36,544 bases of DNA from Pseudomonas proteolytica (GTDB lineage Bacteria; Pseudomonadota; Gammaproteobacteria; Pseudomonadales; Pseudomonadaceae). Each line of letters begins with the position of its first letter. Positions within the stretch are counted from its first letter, which is position 1. This document shows, piece by piece, positions 7,453 to 15,653 of this stretch. The position numbers and the translations under genes are program-made. Below the pieces are notes generated by a model. The model saw nothing but the letters and a program-made list of their open reading frames with translations, did no database searches and had not been told where the DNA came from. The stretch spans positions 1 through 36,544 of the forward strand of contig NZ_VFEV01000051.1 in the NCBI RefSeq assembly GCF_007858275.1, given 5' to 3'.

Positions 7453-8117
7453 TCCGCTGCAATGCCCTGCGCTGGGGCGCACCAGGCCAACCGCTGACGC
7501 CGGCCATTGATATCGAACTGGGCAAAGGCAGCCTGACCGCTGTTATCGGCGCTAACGGGTCGGGTAAAAGCAGTTTGTTGAAAGTCATCGCCGGCCTGCA
7601 AAAGCCCCTGGCCGGCAAGGTCACTCTGGATGTTCCACGGCGCGGCGGCCTGTCATACCTGGCGCAGCAGCAACACCTCGACCGACAATTCCCCATTAGC
7701 CTGCAAGAGCTGGTAGCCGCCGGTCTATGGGGCACCCAACATTCCCAGCAGCAACGCAGTCAGCGCTTGCAAACGGTACTGCAAGACTGGTGCCTCAGCG
7801 GTCTTGAACTACGCCCCTTGATGGCCCTGTCCGGCGGTGAGTTGCAACGCGCCCTGCTCGCCCGTCTCAGCCTGGCCCAAGCGCCTGTGTTGTTGCTGGA
7901 TGAGCCCCACGCCGCACTCGATGAACAAGGCCAGGCACTGCTGTGGAAACATATCCACGCCTGGCATGCCGAAGGCCGCACCTTGGTGGTGGTCTGCCAT
8001 GACCTGGCCGCCGTACGCCAACACCTGCCGCAAGCACTGCATATCAAAAGCAGCGGCTGCGTGCTCGCACCCAGCACACAGTTGATCCTTCAGCAGCCGC
8101 AGATGCAGGTCGCCTGA
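7449..8117 (+). CDS. Zn/Mn-type metal ABC importer, ATPase subunit
   Basis: 222 aa from a GTG at 7449 that overlaps the folE2 stop (GTGA) and has ACGAGGG upstream; a TTG six codons earlier is the alternative. Walker A GANGSGKS (34-41), ABC signature LSGGE (127-131), Walker B VLLLDEP (147-153) and H-loop CHDLA are intact. It powers the adjacent permease and binding protein. The set resembles the Azt/Znu-type high-affinity zinc importers of the manganese/zinc ABC class. The permease start overlaps its stop (TGATG). Confidence 0.88.
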   Translation: MIRCNALRWGAPGQPLTPAIDIELGKGSLTAVIGANGSGKSSLLKVIAGLQKPLAGKVTLDVPRRGGLSYLAQQQHLDRQFPISLQELVAAGLWGTQHSQQQRSQRLQTVLQDWCLSGLELRPLMALSGGELQRALLARLSLAQAPVLLLDEPHAALDEQGQALLWKHIHAWHAEGRTLVVVCHDLAAVRQHLPQALHIKSSGCVLAPSTQLILQQPQMQVA

Positions 8118-8983
8118 TGCACCTCGCCGCCCAACTGTGGATGCCCTTCAACGACTTCGTGTTTATGCGTCGCGCCCTGCTCGGTGGCCTGCTACTGGCG
8201 TGTAGCACAGCGCCGCTAGGGGTGTTCCTGATCCTGCGGCGTATGAGTCTGATCGGCGATGCCGTGGCCCACGGCATCCTGCCCGGCGCCGCACTGGGCT
8301 TCTGGTTTGCCGGCCTGAGCCTGCCGGCACTGACCCTCGGCGGCCTCGGCGCCGGCTTGGGCATGGCCGGCCTCGCCGCGTGGATCACCCGCCGCACCGG
8401 CCTGCGCGAAGACGCCAGCCTGGCTGCGATCTACCCGATTTCCCTGGCGGCCGGTGTGCTGATCCTCGGCCTGGCCGGCAAGCGCCTGGACCTGCTGCAC
8501 CTGCTGTTCGGCTCGGCGCTGGCGGTAGACGGCCCGACATTGACCGGCATGCTGTGGGTGTCCGGTTTCAGCCTGATCGCCATGGCGCTGATCTACCGGT
8601 TGCTGGTGCTGGACACCCTCGACCCGCTGTTCCTACAAACCGTCAGCCGCCTCGGGCCTTTGGCCCATGGGGTGTTCCTGACCCTGGTCGTGCTGAACCT
8701 GGTGATTGGTTTCCAGGCCATCGGCGCCTTGATGGTGGTCGGCCTGATGATGTTGCCCGCGGCGGCGTCACGCTTCTGGAGCCGGCGGCTGCCGAGGTTG
8801 ATTGCAGTCTCGGCCGTGCTGGGATGCCTGTCGGTATGGCTCGGGCTGTTGCTGTCGTTCTACTACTCGCTGCCCAGCGGCCCGGCGATTGTCCTGGTCG
8901 CTGGCGGCTTGTACCTGCTGTCCGTGGTGCTGGGGCCGGTACATGGCTTGCTGCGCCGCCCGCCCTTGCTTACATCCCAATGA
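8117..8983 (+). CDS. Metal ABC importer, permease subunit (ABC-3 family)
   Basis: 288 aa with about eight hydrophobic spans. The coupling region RRMSLIGDAVAHGILPGAAL (about 41-60) is typical of ZnuB/AztB/MntB permeases that carry Zn2+ or Mn2+ through the inner membrane. The ATG at 8117 overlaps the ATPase stop. Its TGA is followed by AGGTG, which probably serves as the ribosome-binding site for the substrate-binding protein gene. Confidence 0.9.
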   Translation: MHLAAQLWMPFNDFVFMRRALLGGLLLACSTAPLGVFLILRRMSLIGDAVAHGILPGAALGFWFAGLSLPALTLGGLGAGLGMAGLAAWITRRTGLREDASLAAIYPISLAAGVLILGLAGKRLDLLHLLFGSALAVDGPTLTGMLWVSGFSLIAMALIYRLLVLDTLDPLFLQTVSRLGPLAHGVFLTLVVLNLVIGFQAIGALMVVGLMMLPAAASRFWSRRLPRLIAVSAVLGCLSVWLGLLLSFYYSLPSGPAIVLVAGGLYLLSVVLGPVHGLLRRPPLLTSQ

Positions 8984-8994
8984 GGTGTTTTCCG

Positions 8995-9873
8995 ATGCGC
9001 GCTCTACTCGTGCTGTTCAGCGTCCTGCTCCCGCTGTCGTTCGCGACCGCCCAGGACAAGCTCCAGGTGGTCACCAGCTTCAGCATTCTCGCCGACATAA
9101 CCCAGCAGGTCGGCGGGGAGCATATCCAGCTCAGCAATATGGTCGGCCCCGACGCCGATGCCCATACCTACGAGCCGTCCCCGGACGATGCCAAGGCGCT
9201 GCTCAAGGCCCGCGTCATCATCAAGAATGGCCTGGGCTTCGAGCCGTGGTTGGATCGCCTGATTACCAGTACCGAAACCCCAGCCACGGTGGTCAACGCC
9301 AGCAAAGGCGTGATCGCTCGCACGTTGGAGGAGGACGGCGAGAAGATCCCCGATCCCCATGCCTGGCATAACCTGGCCAACGCCGAAATCTACGTCAGCA
9401 ACATCACCCAGGCGTTGATCACTGCCGACCCGGCCAACAAGGCCGACTATCAATACAACAGCCAGGCATACCTGCAGAAAATCTACCGCCTGCTGGCCGA
9501 AGCCAAGGCCAAGTTTGCCGCGCTGCCTGCGGGCAATCGACGCATCGTCACCTCCCACGACGCCTTCGGCTACCTGGGCCAGGCCTACGGTATCGACTTC
9601 ATGGCGCCCCAGGGTTTGTCCACCGAGCGCGAACCCTCGGCGGCCGAAGTCGCCGCGTTGATCACGCAGATCCGCCAGGCCCACGTCAAAGCGGTGTTTA
9701 TGGAAAACATCAAGGACGCGCGCCTACTCAAGCAGATTGCCGAGGAAAGCGGCGCCCATATCGGCGGCACGTTGTACTCCGATGCACTGGCTGCCAAAGG
9801 CCCGGCCAGTACTTTTACCGGGTTGTTTGAATACAACCTCAACACTTTGTACAACGCCTTGGGCACCCCATGA
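8995..9873 (+). CDS. Metal ABC importer, periplasmic Zn/Mn-binding protein
   Basis: 292 aa. Start chosen at the ATG at 8995 because it gives a clean signal peptide (about 1-19, before QDKLQ) and has AGGTG seven bases upstream; the ATG at 8980 adds five residues. Cluster A-I solute-binding protein with H57 (DAHTYEPS), H122/H125 (DPHAWH), H188 (TSHDAFGY) and D263 (YSDAL) as expected metal ligands, the arrangement reported for AztC and ZnuA. The histidine-rich loop of ZnuA is absent (short DGEKIPD linker instead), so it is closer to the AztC or adhesin-like type. No aztD follows. The stop overlaps the hisI start (ATGA). Confidence 0.9.
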   Translation: MRALLVLFSVLLPLSFATAQDKLQVVTSFSILADITQQVGGEHIQLSNMVGPDADAHTYEPSPDDAKALLKARVIIKNGLGFEPWLDRLITSTETPATVVNASKGVIARTLEEDGEKIPDPHAWHNLANAEIYVSNITQALITADPANKADYQYNSQAYLQKIYRLLAEAKAKFAALPAGNRRIVTSHDAFGYLGQAYGIDFMAPQGLSTEREPSAAEVAALITQIRQAHVKAVFMENIKDARLLKQIAEESGAHIGGTLYSDALAAKGPASTFTGLFEYNLNTLYNALGTP

Positions 9874-10295
9874 CACTGTCGATGCTCGAGCTGGAAGGCG
9901 CGCCCATCGGCAGCCGCTTCCCCCTGGCCCACGTACTGGATGCCTTACCGTGGAACCGCGACGGCCTGATCGCGGCCATCGCCCAGCAACACCGCAGCGG
10001 TGAGGTATTGATGCTGGCCTGGATGAACCGCCAGGCCCTCGATGAAACCCTCGCCAGCGGCCGCGTCTGCTACTGGTCACGCTCGCGCCAGCGATTGTGG
10101 CGCAAGGGCGAAAGCTCAGGACACATCCAACAGTTGATCGAAGCGCGCCTGGATTGCGATGGCGATGCCGTACTCCTGATCGTCGATCAACAAGGCCCGG
10201 CCTGCCACACCGGGCGCCCGACCTGTTTCTACAACGCGATTGAACACGACCAGGTGCATATCCTCACCGCACCCCTCAAGGAACCCGCAGCATGA
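9870..10295 (+). CDS. hisI: Phosphoribosyl-AMP cyclohydrolase paralogue (HisI-like)
   Basis: 141 aa. It carries the HisI signature: MNRQALDET, YWSRSRQRLW.KGESSGH and DCDGD..., with the three zinc-site cysteines C96, C112 (ACHTG) and C119 (TCF) retained. HisI opens the adenine ring of phosphoribosyl-AMP in histidine synthesis. Duplicated hisI genes in Zur regulons are known from comparative genomics of COG0523 neighbourhoods. Being in a zinc operon and not a his operon, it is inferred to be a low-zinc back-up copy. Both ends overlap neighbours by ATGA. Confidence 0.9.
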   Translation: MTLSMLELEGAPIGSRFPLAHVLDALPWNRDGLIAAIAQQHRSGEVLMLAWMNRQALDETLASGRVCYWSRSRQRLWRKGESSGHIQQLIEARLDCDGDAVLLIVDQQGPACHTGRPTCFYNAIEHDQVHILTAPLKEPAA

Positions 10296-10852
10296 TCCGC
10301 AAGAACCCTTCCGGCGATCTGCCGGTCATCGCCGAGTCGGCCTACGTCGATAAAACCGCAATCATCTGCGGCAAAGTGATCATCGGCGAAAACGTATTTG
10401 TCGGCCCCTGTGCGGTGATCCGCGCCGATGAAGTCGACGCTACCGGCGACATGGACCCGATCACCATCGGTGCCAACTCCAATATCCAGGACGGCGTGGT
10501 GATCCACTCCAAATCCGGCGCGGCGGTAACCATCGGCGAGTTCACTTCCATCGCCCACCGCTCGATTGTCCACGGCCCCTGCACCGTCGGCGACCGGGTG
10601 TTTATCGGCTTCAACAGCGTGCTGTTCAACTGTGTGGTGGGCGATGGCTGTGTGGTGCGGCACAACTCGGTGGTCGATGGCCGTGATTTGCCCGCTGCGT
10701 TCTATGTGCCATCCACCACGCGAATTGGCCCCAACACCGACTTGTCGCAGTTCCCGCCAGTGAGCGTCAGCGCCTCGGAGTTTTCCGAAGACGTGGCGCG
10801 CACCAATGTCGACCTGGTGCGCGGCTATAAAGCCCTGCAAAACGAGTTCTGA
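10292..10852 (+). CDS. Gamma-class carbonic anhydrase-like protein
   Basis: 186 aa left-handed beta-helix (hexapeptide repeats [LIV]-G-x4 across about 12-140) with an alpha-helical C-terminus. The three histidines that bind metal in Cam-type enzymes are present with correct spacing: H72 (VVIHSK), H89 and H94 (AHRSIVHG). It probably interconverts CO2 and bicarbonate, perhaps with Fe2+ or another metal in place of Zn2+, which would suit a Zur regulon. The P. aeruginosa counterpart is PA5540 as I recall. ATGA overlap with hisI; the dihydroorotase ATG follows its stop by 2 bp. Confidence 0.87.
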   Translation: MIRKNPSGDLPVIAESAYVDKTAIICGKVIIGENVFVGPCAVIRADEVDATGDMDPITIGANSNIQDGVVIHSKSGAAVTIGEFTSIAHRSIVHGPCTVGDRVFIGFNSVLFNCVVGDGCVVRHNSVVDGRDLPAAFYVPSTTRIGPNTDLSQFPPVSVSASEFSEDVARTNVDLVRGYKALQNEF

Positions 10853-10854
10853 AC

Positions 10855-12192
10855 ATGAGCCGCCTGCTGATCCGCAATGCCCGCCTGGTGAACGAAGGGC
10901 GAGAATTCGACGCCGACTTACTGGTCGCCAACGGCCGTATCGAAAAAATCGCCAGCAGTATCCAGGGGCAAAGGGCTGACACCGAGATCGACGCCCAAGG
11001 CCAATGGCTGCTGCCGGGCATGATCGACGACCAAGTGCACTTTCGCGAACCCGGCGCCCCGGACAAAGGCAGTTTCTACAGCGAATCGCGCGCGGCGGTG
11101 GCCGGCGGCATCACCAGTTTCATGGACATGCCCAACACCCAGCCCGCAACCCTGACCCTGGAAGCACTGGCAGACAAGAAGCGCCGCGCGGCGCTGCACT
11201 CGGTGGCCAACTATGGGTTTCACTTTGGCGTCAGCAACGACAACCTCGACACCGTGGCTGCCCTCGATCCCCGGCAGGTCGCCGGGGTCAAGGTGTTCAT
11301 GGGTGCCTCCACCGGCAATATGCTGGTGGATGACCCAAGGGTTCTGGAGCGCCTGTTTGCCGAGGTACCGACGATTCTCCTGGCACACTGCGAGCACACG
11401 CCCAGCATCCAGGCCAACGAACAACGGCTGCGCGATCGCTTCGGCGAGCAGATCCCCGCGGTGGTCCACCCGCTGATCCGCGACGCCCAAGCGTGTTATC
11501 GCTCCTCATCCCTGGCCGTGGAACTGGCGCGCCGCCACGACACGCGTCTGCACGTGCTGCACCTGACCAGTGCCCGAGAGCTGTCGTTGTTCGAAGACAA
11601 GCCGCTGGCAGAAAAACGCATCACCGCCGAAGTGTGCCTGCATCACCTGCTGTTCGATGACCGTGACTACGCGCGCCTGGGCCATCAGATCAAATGCAAC
11701 CCGGCGATCAAGACCCGCGCCGACCGAGATGCCCTGCGCCTGGCACTGCTGAGTAATCGGCTGGATGTGATCGGCACCGACCACGCACCGCATACCTGGG
11801 AGCAAAAACAGCGGCCGTACCGTGAGGCGCCGGCGGGGTTGCCCCTGGTGCAGCACGCGCTGCCAGCCTTGCTGGAATTGGTGGCCGACGGGCTGTTGCC
11901 GTTGACTGTGCTCGTGGCGAAAACCAGCCATCGCGTCGCCGACCTGTTCGCCATTCCTGACCGGGGTTATCTACGCGAGGGCTACTGGGCCGACCTGGTA
12001 CTGATCAGACCCGAACCCGAAGGCATGCCGGTAAGCAGCCAGCCGATCCTCGCCCGTTGCGGCTGGACACCGTTTGCCGAGCGCAGCTTTCGCCACAGTG
12101 TGAGTACCACGTTGGTGTCAGGGCATTTGGCTTGGCATGACGGTCAAGTGATCAACAGTTGCCAGGGGTTGCCCCTGCACTTTTTGCGCTGA
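10855..12192 (+). CDS. pyrQ: Dihydroorotase paralogue (PyrQ/PyrC type), variant metal motif
   Basis: 445 aa amidohydrolase for the carbamoyl-aspartate to dihydroorotate step of pyrimidine synthesis. The carboxylated lysine K146 (GVKVFMGAST), H178 (LLAHCEH), H236 (HVLHLTSA) and D309 (IGTDHAPH) are in place. The normally invariant DxHxH motif reads D58-D-Q60-V-H62: the first metal-binding His is Gln. It is the last gene of the folE2 operon, 2 bp after the carbonic anhydrase gene, followed by a REP-like hairpin. The gene corresponds to PA5541 in P. aeruginosa, from memory. Whether the Q60 form is active or needs fewer zinc ions is open. Confidence 0.88.
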   Translation: MSRLLIRNARLVNEGREFDADLLVANGRIEKIASSIQGQRADTEIDAQGQWLLPGMIDDQVHFREPGAPDKGSFYSESRAAVAGGITSFMDMPNTQPATLTLEALADKKRRAALHSVANYGFHFGVSNDNLDTVAALDPRQVAGVKVFMGASTGNMLVDDPRVLERLFAEVPTILLAHCEHTPSIQANEQRLRDRFGEQIPAVVHPLIRDAQACYRSSSLAVELARRHDTRLHVLHLTSARELSLFEDKPLAEKRITAEVCLHHLLFDDRDYARLGHQIKCNPAIKTRADRDALRLALLSNRLDVIGTDHAPHTWEQKQRPYREAPAGLPLVQHALPALLELVADGLLPLTVLVAKTSHRVADLFAIPDRGYLREGYWADLVLIRPEPEGMPVSSQPILARCGWTPFAERSFRHSVSTTLVSGHLAWHDGQVINSCQGLPLHFLR

Positions 12193-12199
12193 CCAAATG

Positions 12200-12227
12200 T
12201 GTGGGAGCCGGCTTGCCGGCTCCCACA
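12200..12227. repeat. REP-like perfect hairpin, probable transcription end
   Basis: A 13-bp perfect inverted repeat with a two-base loop (stem TGTGGGAGCCGGC, loop TT) sits 8 bp after the dihydroorotase stop and 8 bp before the convergent DUF3617 stop. The sequence is the short Pseudomonas REP type (GTGGGAGC...). No T-run follows on either strand, so it may act as an mRNA-stabilising end and not as a classical terminator. Confidence 0.75.
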
Positions 12228-12234
12228 GGGGGCT

Positions 12235-12756
12235 TCAGGCGCGAGGTTTTACCGTGCCGCAGTCGCTGCCCAACCATTGGGCCTGAGTATCGAGGCTGCC
12301 GTTCTGCTGGATACCGGTAGCGTTGAAGGTGCCGTTGACTGAGGTGGTGAATGCCTTCTGGCTCTGGAATGTGGCCACGCCAGAGCCTTGGGCTTTCGGG
12401 CAACTGAAACGGAATTTCCACTGGTTGCCAGTCTTATCGGTCACCTCTTGCTTGCAACCCGATTGCGGGTCGGTCAGCGGGATGGCGTCGGAGGCCACCT
12501 GGGCCGGCGTCAGGCACACCTGCACGCCTTTGCCGGCCATGGTAATGCCTTGTTTTTCCAGCATGGCGCGCTGTTCCGGGGTCATCTGTTGCTTCAGTTG
12601 ACCGAGGATCAACGACAAATCCGGCAGGTTCTGGTTATCGACTTTCATGTTGCTGGTGGTCAGTTCCCACAAGCCCGGCGCCAACATCTGCGCCTGCGCC
12701 GCCACCGGCAGCGTCAAACCAACAACCATGGCCAAACCAAGCAGACGAGCATTCAT
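12235..12756 (-). CDS. DUF3617 secreted protein
   Basis: 173 aa. Signal peptide about 1-22 (cleavage after AAQAQ or AQA), then the DUF3617 pattern: PGLWELTTS near the N-terminus, a Met/Gln-rich stretch QMTPEQRAMLEKQ, then CLTPAQV, GCKQEV and FSCP cysteines, ending in SDCGTV. A periplasmic protein of unknown role, common in proteobacteria. It is divergent from the cardiolipin synthase gene; no operon partner is visible. Confidence 0.85.
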   Translation of the reverse strand: MNARLLGLAMVVGLTLPVAAQAQMLAPGLWELTTSNMKVDNQNLPDLSLILGQLKQQMTPEQRAMLEKQGITMAGKGVQVCLTPAQVASDAIPLTDPQSGCKQEVTDKTGNQWKFRFSCPKAQGSGVATFQSQKAFTTSVNGTFNATGIQQNGSLDTQAQWLGSDCGTVKPRA

Positions 12757-12886
12757 CGGGTAACTCCTGGGTAATTGTCGGCGTTAGACGTCGCAAAGCG
12801 GTCGGCGTTGCACGCTCAATAAAATAGCGACAATCGCTGCCGAACATGGTCTGTTACGCATTGGATTGTCAGGAGTAATGTTGTCC

Positions 12887-14326
12887 ATGGATTTCTTCGG
12901 CCCGCACTTGCTCGGCTACTTCATCGCCACCCTGCATTTTCTCGGTTCCCTCGCCGCCCTGCACGCGGTGCTGACCGTGCGCACCGCCCAAGGCTCGATT
13001 GCCTGGGCGCTGTCGCTGATGTTCATGCCTTACCTGACGCTGATCCCATACCCGATCTTTGGCCGCAGCAGCTTCGATGCCTACATCCAGGCCCGTCGCC
13101 AGGCCAACCAGGAAATGCACAAGGCAATCACCGAGCTCAACTGGCGCCCCTGGGTCGAAGAAGCCCTGGCCGCGCGCAACTCCCATGCCTATGCCTCCCT
13201 GCGCGCCATGCCCAAGCTGGGACGCATGCCGTGCCTGGCCAACAACCAAGTGCATTTACTGGTCAATGGCGATGCAACCTTCAGCGCCATCTTCGACGCC
13301 ATCCGCGCCGCCAAGACGGCCGTACTGGTGCAGTTCTTCATCATTCATGACGATGAACTCGGGCGCCGGTTGCATGACCTGCTCAAGGCCAAGGCCGCCG
13401 AAGGCGTGGCCATCTACGTGCTCTATGACCGTATCGGCAGCCACTCCCTGCCCCACCGCTATGTGCAATCGCTGCGCGACGCCGGGGTGCAGATCAAGGC
13501 GTTTGCCACCCGCAGCGGCTGGTTCAATCGCTTCCAGGTGAATTTCCGCAACCATCGAAAAATTGTCGTGGTCGATGGCCTGACCGGTTTTGTCGGCGGG
13601 CATAACGTCGGCGATGAATACTTGGGTAAGAAACCCCCGCTCGCCCCCTGGCGCGACACCCATGTGCAAGTCAGCGGCCCGGTGGTGGCCTGCCTGCAGG
13701 AGTCGTTTGCCGAAGACTGGTTCTGGGCCGCGCGCGAGTTGCCACCACTGATCCTGCCCGACACCTATGCCGATGACGGCGTGCTCTGCCAATTGCTGGC
13801 GAGCGGCCCGGCGGACCCGTATGAAACCTGCTCGCTGTTTTTCGTTGAAGCGATTCATGCAGCGACTGAGCGGGTGTGGATCACCAGCCCGTACTTCATC
13901 CCCGACGAAGCGGTATTCGCCGCGCTGCGCCTGGCGGTGTTGCGTGGCGTGGACGTGCGCCTGCTGCTGCCGTCACGCCCCGACCACCGTATTGTCTACG
14001 CCGCATCCAGCCTGTACGCGATTGAAGCAGTACGCGCCGGGGTCCGGGTGTTCCGCTACAAGCCGGGCTTTTTGCATCAGAAAGTGGTGCTGGTAGACCG
14101 CGAAATCACTGCCATCGGCAGTGCGAACCTGGACAACCGTTCGTTCCGCCTCAACTTTGAAGTGATGTTGCTCACGGTCGATGCCGCCTTCGCCAGCGAA
14201 GTGGAACACATGCTGCTGGACGACTTTGCCCAGGCCCACGAAACCAGCCAGGAAGAAAGCCAACAGACCCGCCGCCTGCAGCAATTGGGCATGCGCGTGG
14301 CGCGCCTGATTTCCCCGATCCTTTAG
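12887..14326 (+). CDS. cls: Cardiolipin synthase (ClsA type)
   Basis: 479 aa from the ATG at 12887 (MDFFGPHLLGY, matching the P. aeruginosa start as I remember it); the ATG at 12878 has AGGAG only two bases away. Two N-terminal membrane spans (about 5-60), then two phospholipase-D HKD motifs: H223-R-K-x4-D and H397-Q-K-x4-D, each followed by GGHN or GSAN. It condenses two phosphatidylglycerols to cardiolipin and glycerol at the inner membrane. It is convergent with the cfa gene; both modify membrane phospholipids but do not share a promoter. Confidence 0.94.
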   Translation: MDFFGPHLLGYFIATLHFLGSLAALHAVLTVRTAQGSIAWALSLMFMPYLTLIPYPIFGRSSFDAYIQARRQANQEMHKAITELNWRPWVEEALAARNSHAYASLRAMPKLGRMPCLANNQVHLLVNGDATFSAIFDAIRAAKTAVLVQFFIIHDDELGRRLHDLLKAKAAEGVAIYVLYDRIGSHSLPHRYVQSLRDAGVQIKAFATRSGWFNRFQVNFRNHRKIVVVDGLTGFVGGHNVGDEYLGKKPPLAPWRDTHVQVSGPVVACLQESFAEDWFWAARELPPLILPDTYADDGVLCQLLASGPADPYETCSLFFVEAIHAATERVWITSPYFIPDEAVFAALRLAVLRGVDVRLLLPSRPDHRIVYAASSLYAIEAVRAGVRVFRYKPGFLHQKVVLVDREITAIGSANLDNRSFRLNFEVMLLTVDAAFASEVEHMLLDDFAQAHETSQEESQQTRRLQQLGMRVARLISPIL

Positions 14327-14382
14327 CCAGCTCCCACACAAGCTCAGCTCCCGCATTCAGTCTTTCAGAGGGGGCAACAGTC

Positions 14383-15567
14383 TCAGCGGTAGAGATCTTC
14401 CCGCGTCCAAGGCAACTCATGGCTGCCATCCGCATGGGGTTTGACCGCCAGGATCTGGTGCAGGTTGATCCAGCCCCGGGCAAACGCATACGCGCAACCC
14501 GCCAGGTACAGGCGCCAGATGCGCAATGCCTGGGCCGGCACCATTTTCGCCGCCGCTTCCAGATTGTCTTCCAGGCGCTCGCTCCAGTGATCCAGGGTGC
14601 GCGCGTAATGCAAGCGCAGGCTTTCCACGTCGACCACTTCCAGGCCGACTTCGCTGATTTCGGCGCTGATCATCACCAGGTGCGGCAGTTCGCCATTGGG
14701 GAACACGTAACGCTCGATAAAATCCCCCGCACCACGCCCCACCGGGCGGCCATCGGTATGTTTGGCGGTGATCCCATGGTTGAGCACCAGGCCACCTTCG
14801 CGCACGGCGCCGAACAGGGTCTGGCAGTACTGCGCCAGGTTGGCGTGGCCGACGTGTTCGAACATGCCGACGCTGACCACTTTGTCGAACCGCCCGTCCT
14901 GGGGCAGGTCGCGGTAGTCGAGCAACGCCAACTCCACGTGGTCCTCCAAGCCCTCGGCGACCACTCGCTCCCTGGCCAGTGCCAGTTGTTCCTTGCTCAG
15001 GGTGATACCGAACACCTTGACCCCAAACTCACGCGCCGCATAACGCGCCAGCCCGCCCCAGCCACAACCGACATCCAGCAGATACTCCCCAGGCTGCAGG
15101 CGCAGCTTGCGGCACAGGTGGCGGAATTTGTCTTGTTGGGCCTGGTCGAGGGACTCGCTGCCGGTCTCGAAATAACCGCAGGAATAGGCCATGTCACGGT
15201 CCAGCCACAGCTGGTAAAACTCGTTCGACAGGTCGTAATGATAGGAAATCGCGGCGGCATCCGTGGCCTTGTCGTGGATCGAGCGCACCGGTCCGGCCTG
15301 CTCATCGTCGTCGATCAGCGCGTGGCTCAATTCGTCACATACACGGATTACATCGCTGATGGAGCCTTCGAGCTCCAGTTTGCCTTCGACGAAGGCAGCG
15401 CCCAGGGAGTCGAGCGTGGGATGGGTCAGTTGCGTCACCATCACCGGGTCCTTGACCACAATCGTGACGCTGGGCTCCGGGCCCAGGTTGAACTCATGGC
15501 CATCCCAGAGTCGCAGACGCAGCGGTAGCTGAAGATTCTGTAAGGCCGGTGGAAGTTGCGCGAGCAT
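14383..15567 (-). CDS. cfa: Cyclopropane-fatty-acyl-phospholipid synthase
   Basis: 394 aa. N-terminal lipid-binding region (about 1-110), then a class I methyltransferase domain with the SAM-binding motif LLDVGCGWGG (163-172) and the family's YHYDLSNEFYQLWLD stretch (109-123). It adds a methylene group from S-adenosylmethionine to unsaturated acyl chains of membrane phospholipids, typically at stationary phase. The ATG at 15565-15567 has AGGGGGG upstream. The leader carries a perfect palindrome and a possible RpoS-type -10 (see separate entry). Confidence 0.93.
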   Translation of the reverse strand: MLAQLPPALQNLQLPLRLRLWDGHEFNLGPEPSVTIVVKDPVMVTQLTHPTLDSLGAAFVEGKLELEGSISDVIRVCDELSHALIDDDEQAGPVRSIHDKATDAAAISYHYDLSNEFYQLWLDRDMAYSCGYFETGSESLDQAQQDKFRHLCRKLRLQPGEYLLDVGCGWGGLARYAAREFGVKVFGITLSKEQLALARERVVAEGLEDHVELALLDYRDLPQDGRFDKVVSVGMFEHVGHANLAQYCQTLFGAVREGGLVLNHGITAKHTDGRPVGRGAGDFIERYVFPNGELPHLVMISAEISEVGLEVVDVESLRLHYARTLDHWSERLEDNLEAAAKMVPAQALRIWRLYLAGCAYAFARGWINLHQILAVKPHADGSHELPWTREDLYR

Positions 15568-15583
15568 GAGTAGTCCCCCCTTG

Positions 15584-15609
15584 TTTCAGACGTCTGAAAT
15601 GAGGGTAGA
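15584..15609 (-). promoter_or_regulatory. Palindrome and possible sigma-S -10 upstream of cfa
   Basis: TTTCAGACGTCTGAAA (15584-15599) is a perfect 16-bp palindrome 16 bp before the cfa ATG. Directly upstream on the cfa strand lies TCTACCCT (complement of 15602-15609), an acceptable extended sigma-S -10 shape. If that promoter is used, the palindrome spans the transcription start and would suit a dimeric repressor of TetR-like size. The regulator is unknown. Confidence 0.5.
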
Positions 15610-15617
15610 CCATCCAT

Positions 15618-15648
15618 AAAAAAGTAGCTGGCTATCGATTCAATAGCC
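15618..15648 (-). terminator. Probable rho-independent terminator after bufC
   Basis: Read leftward, the stem GGCTAT / ATAGCC (15630-15648, 7-base loop) is followed after six bases by six Ts (15618-15623). It starts 5 bp after the bufC stop and fits the end of the bufferin operon. Confidence 0.5.
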
Positions 15649-15653
15649 GCCTT

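Noticed and set aside
8380..9873. N-terminal extension of the zinc-binding protein frame to 8380
   Set aside because: The extension lies inside the permease gene in another frame and would bury the signal peptide; ATG 8995 is preferred.
14419..15528. 369-aa + strand frame opposite cfa
   Set aside because: Antisense of a clear cyclopropane fatty acid synthase; no motif of its own.
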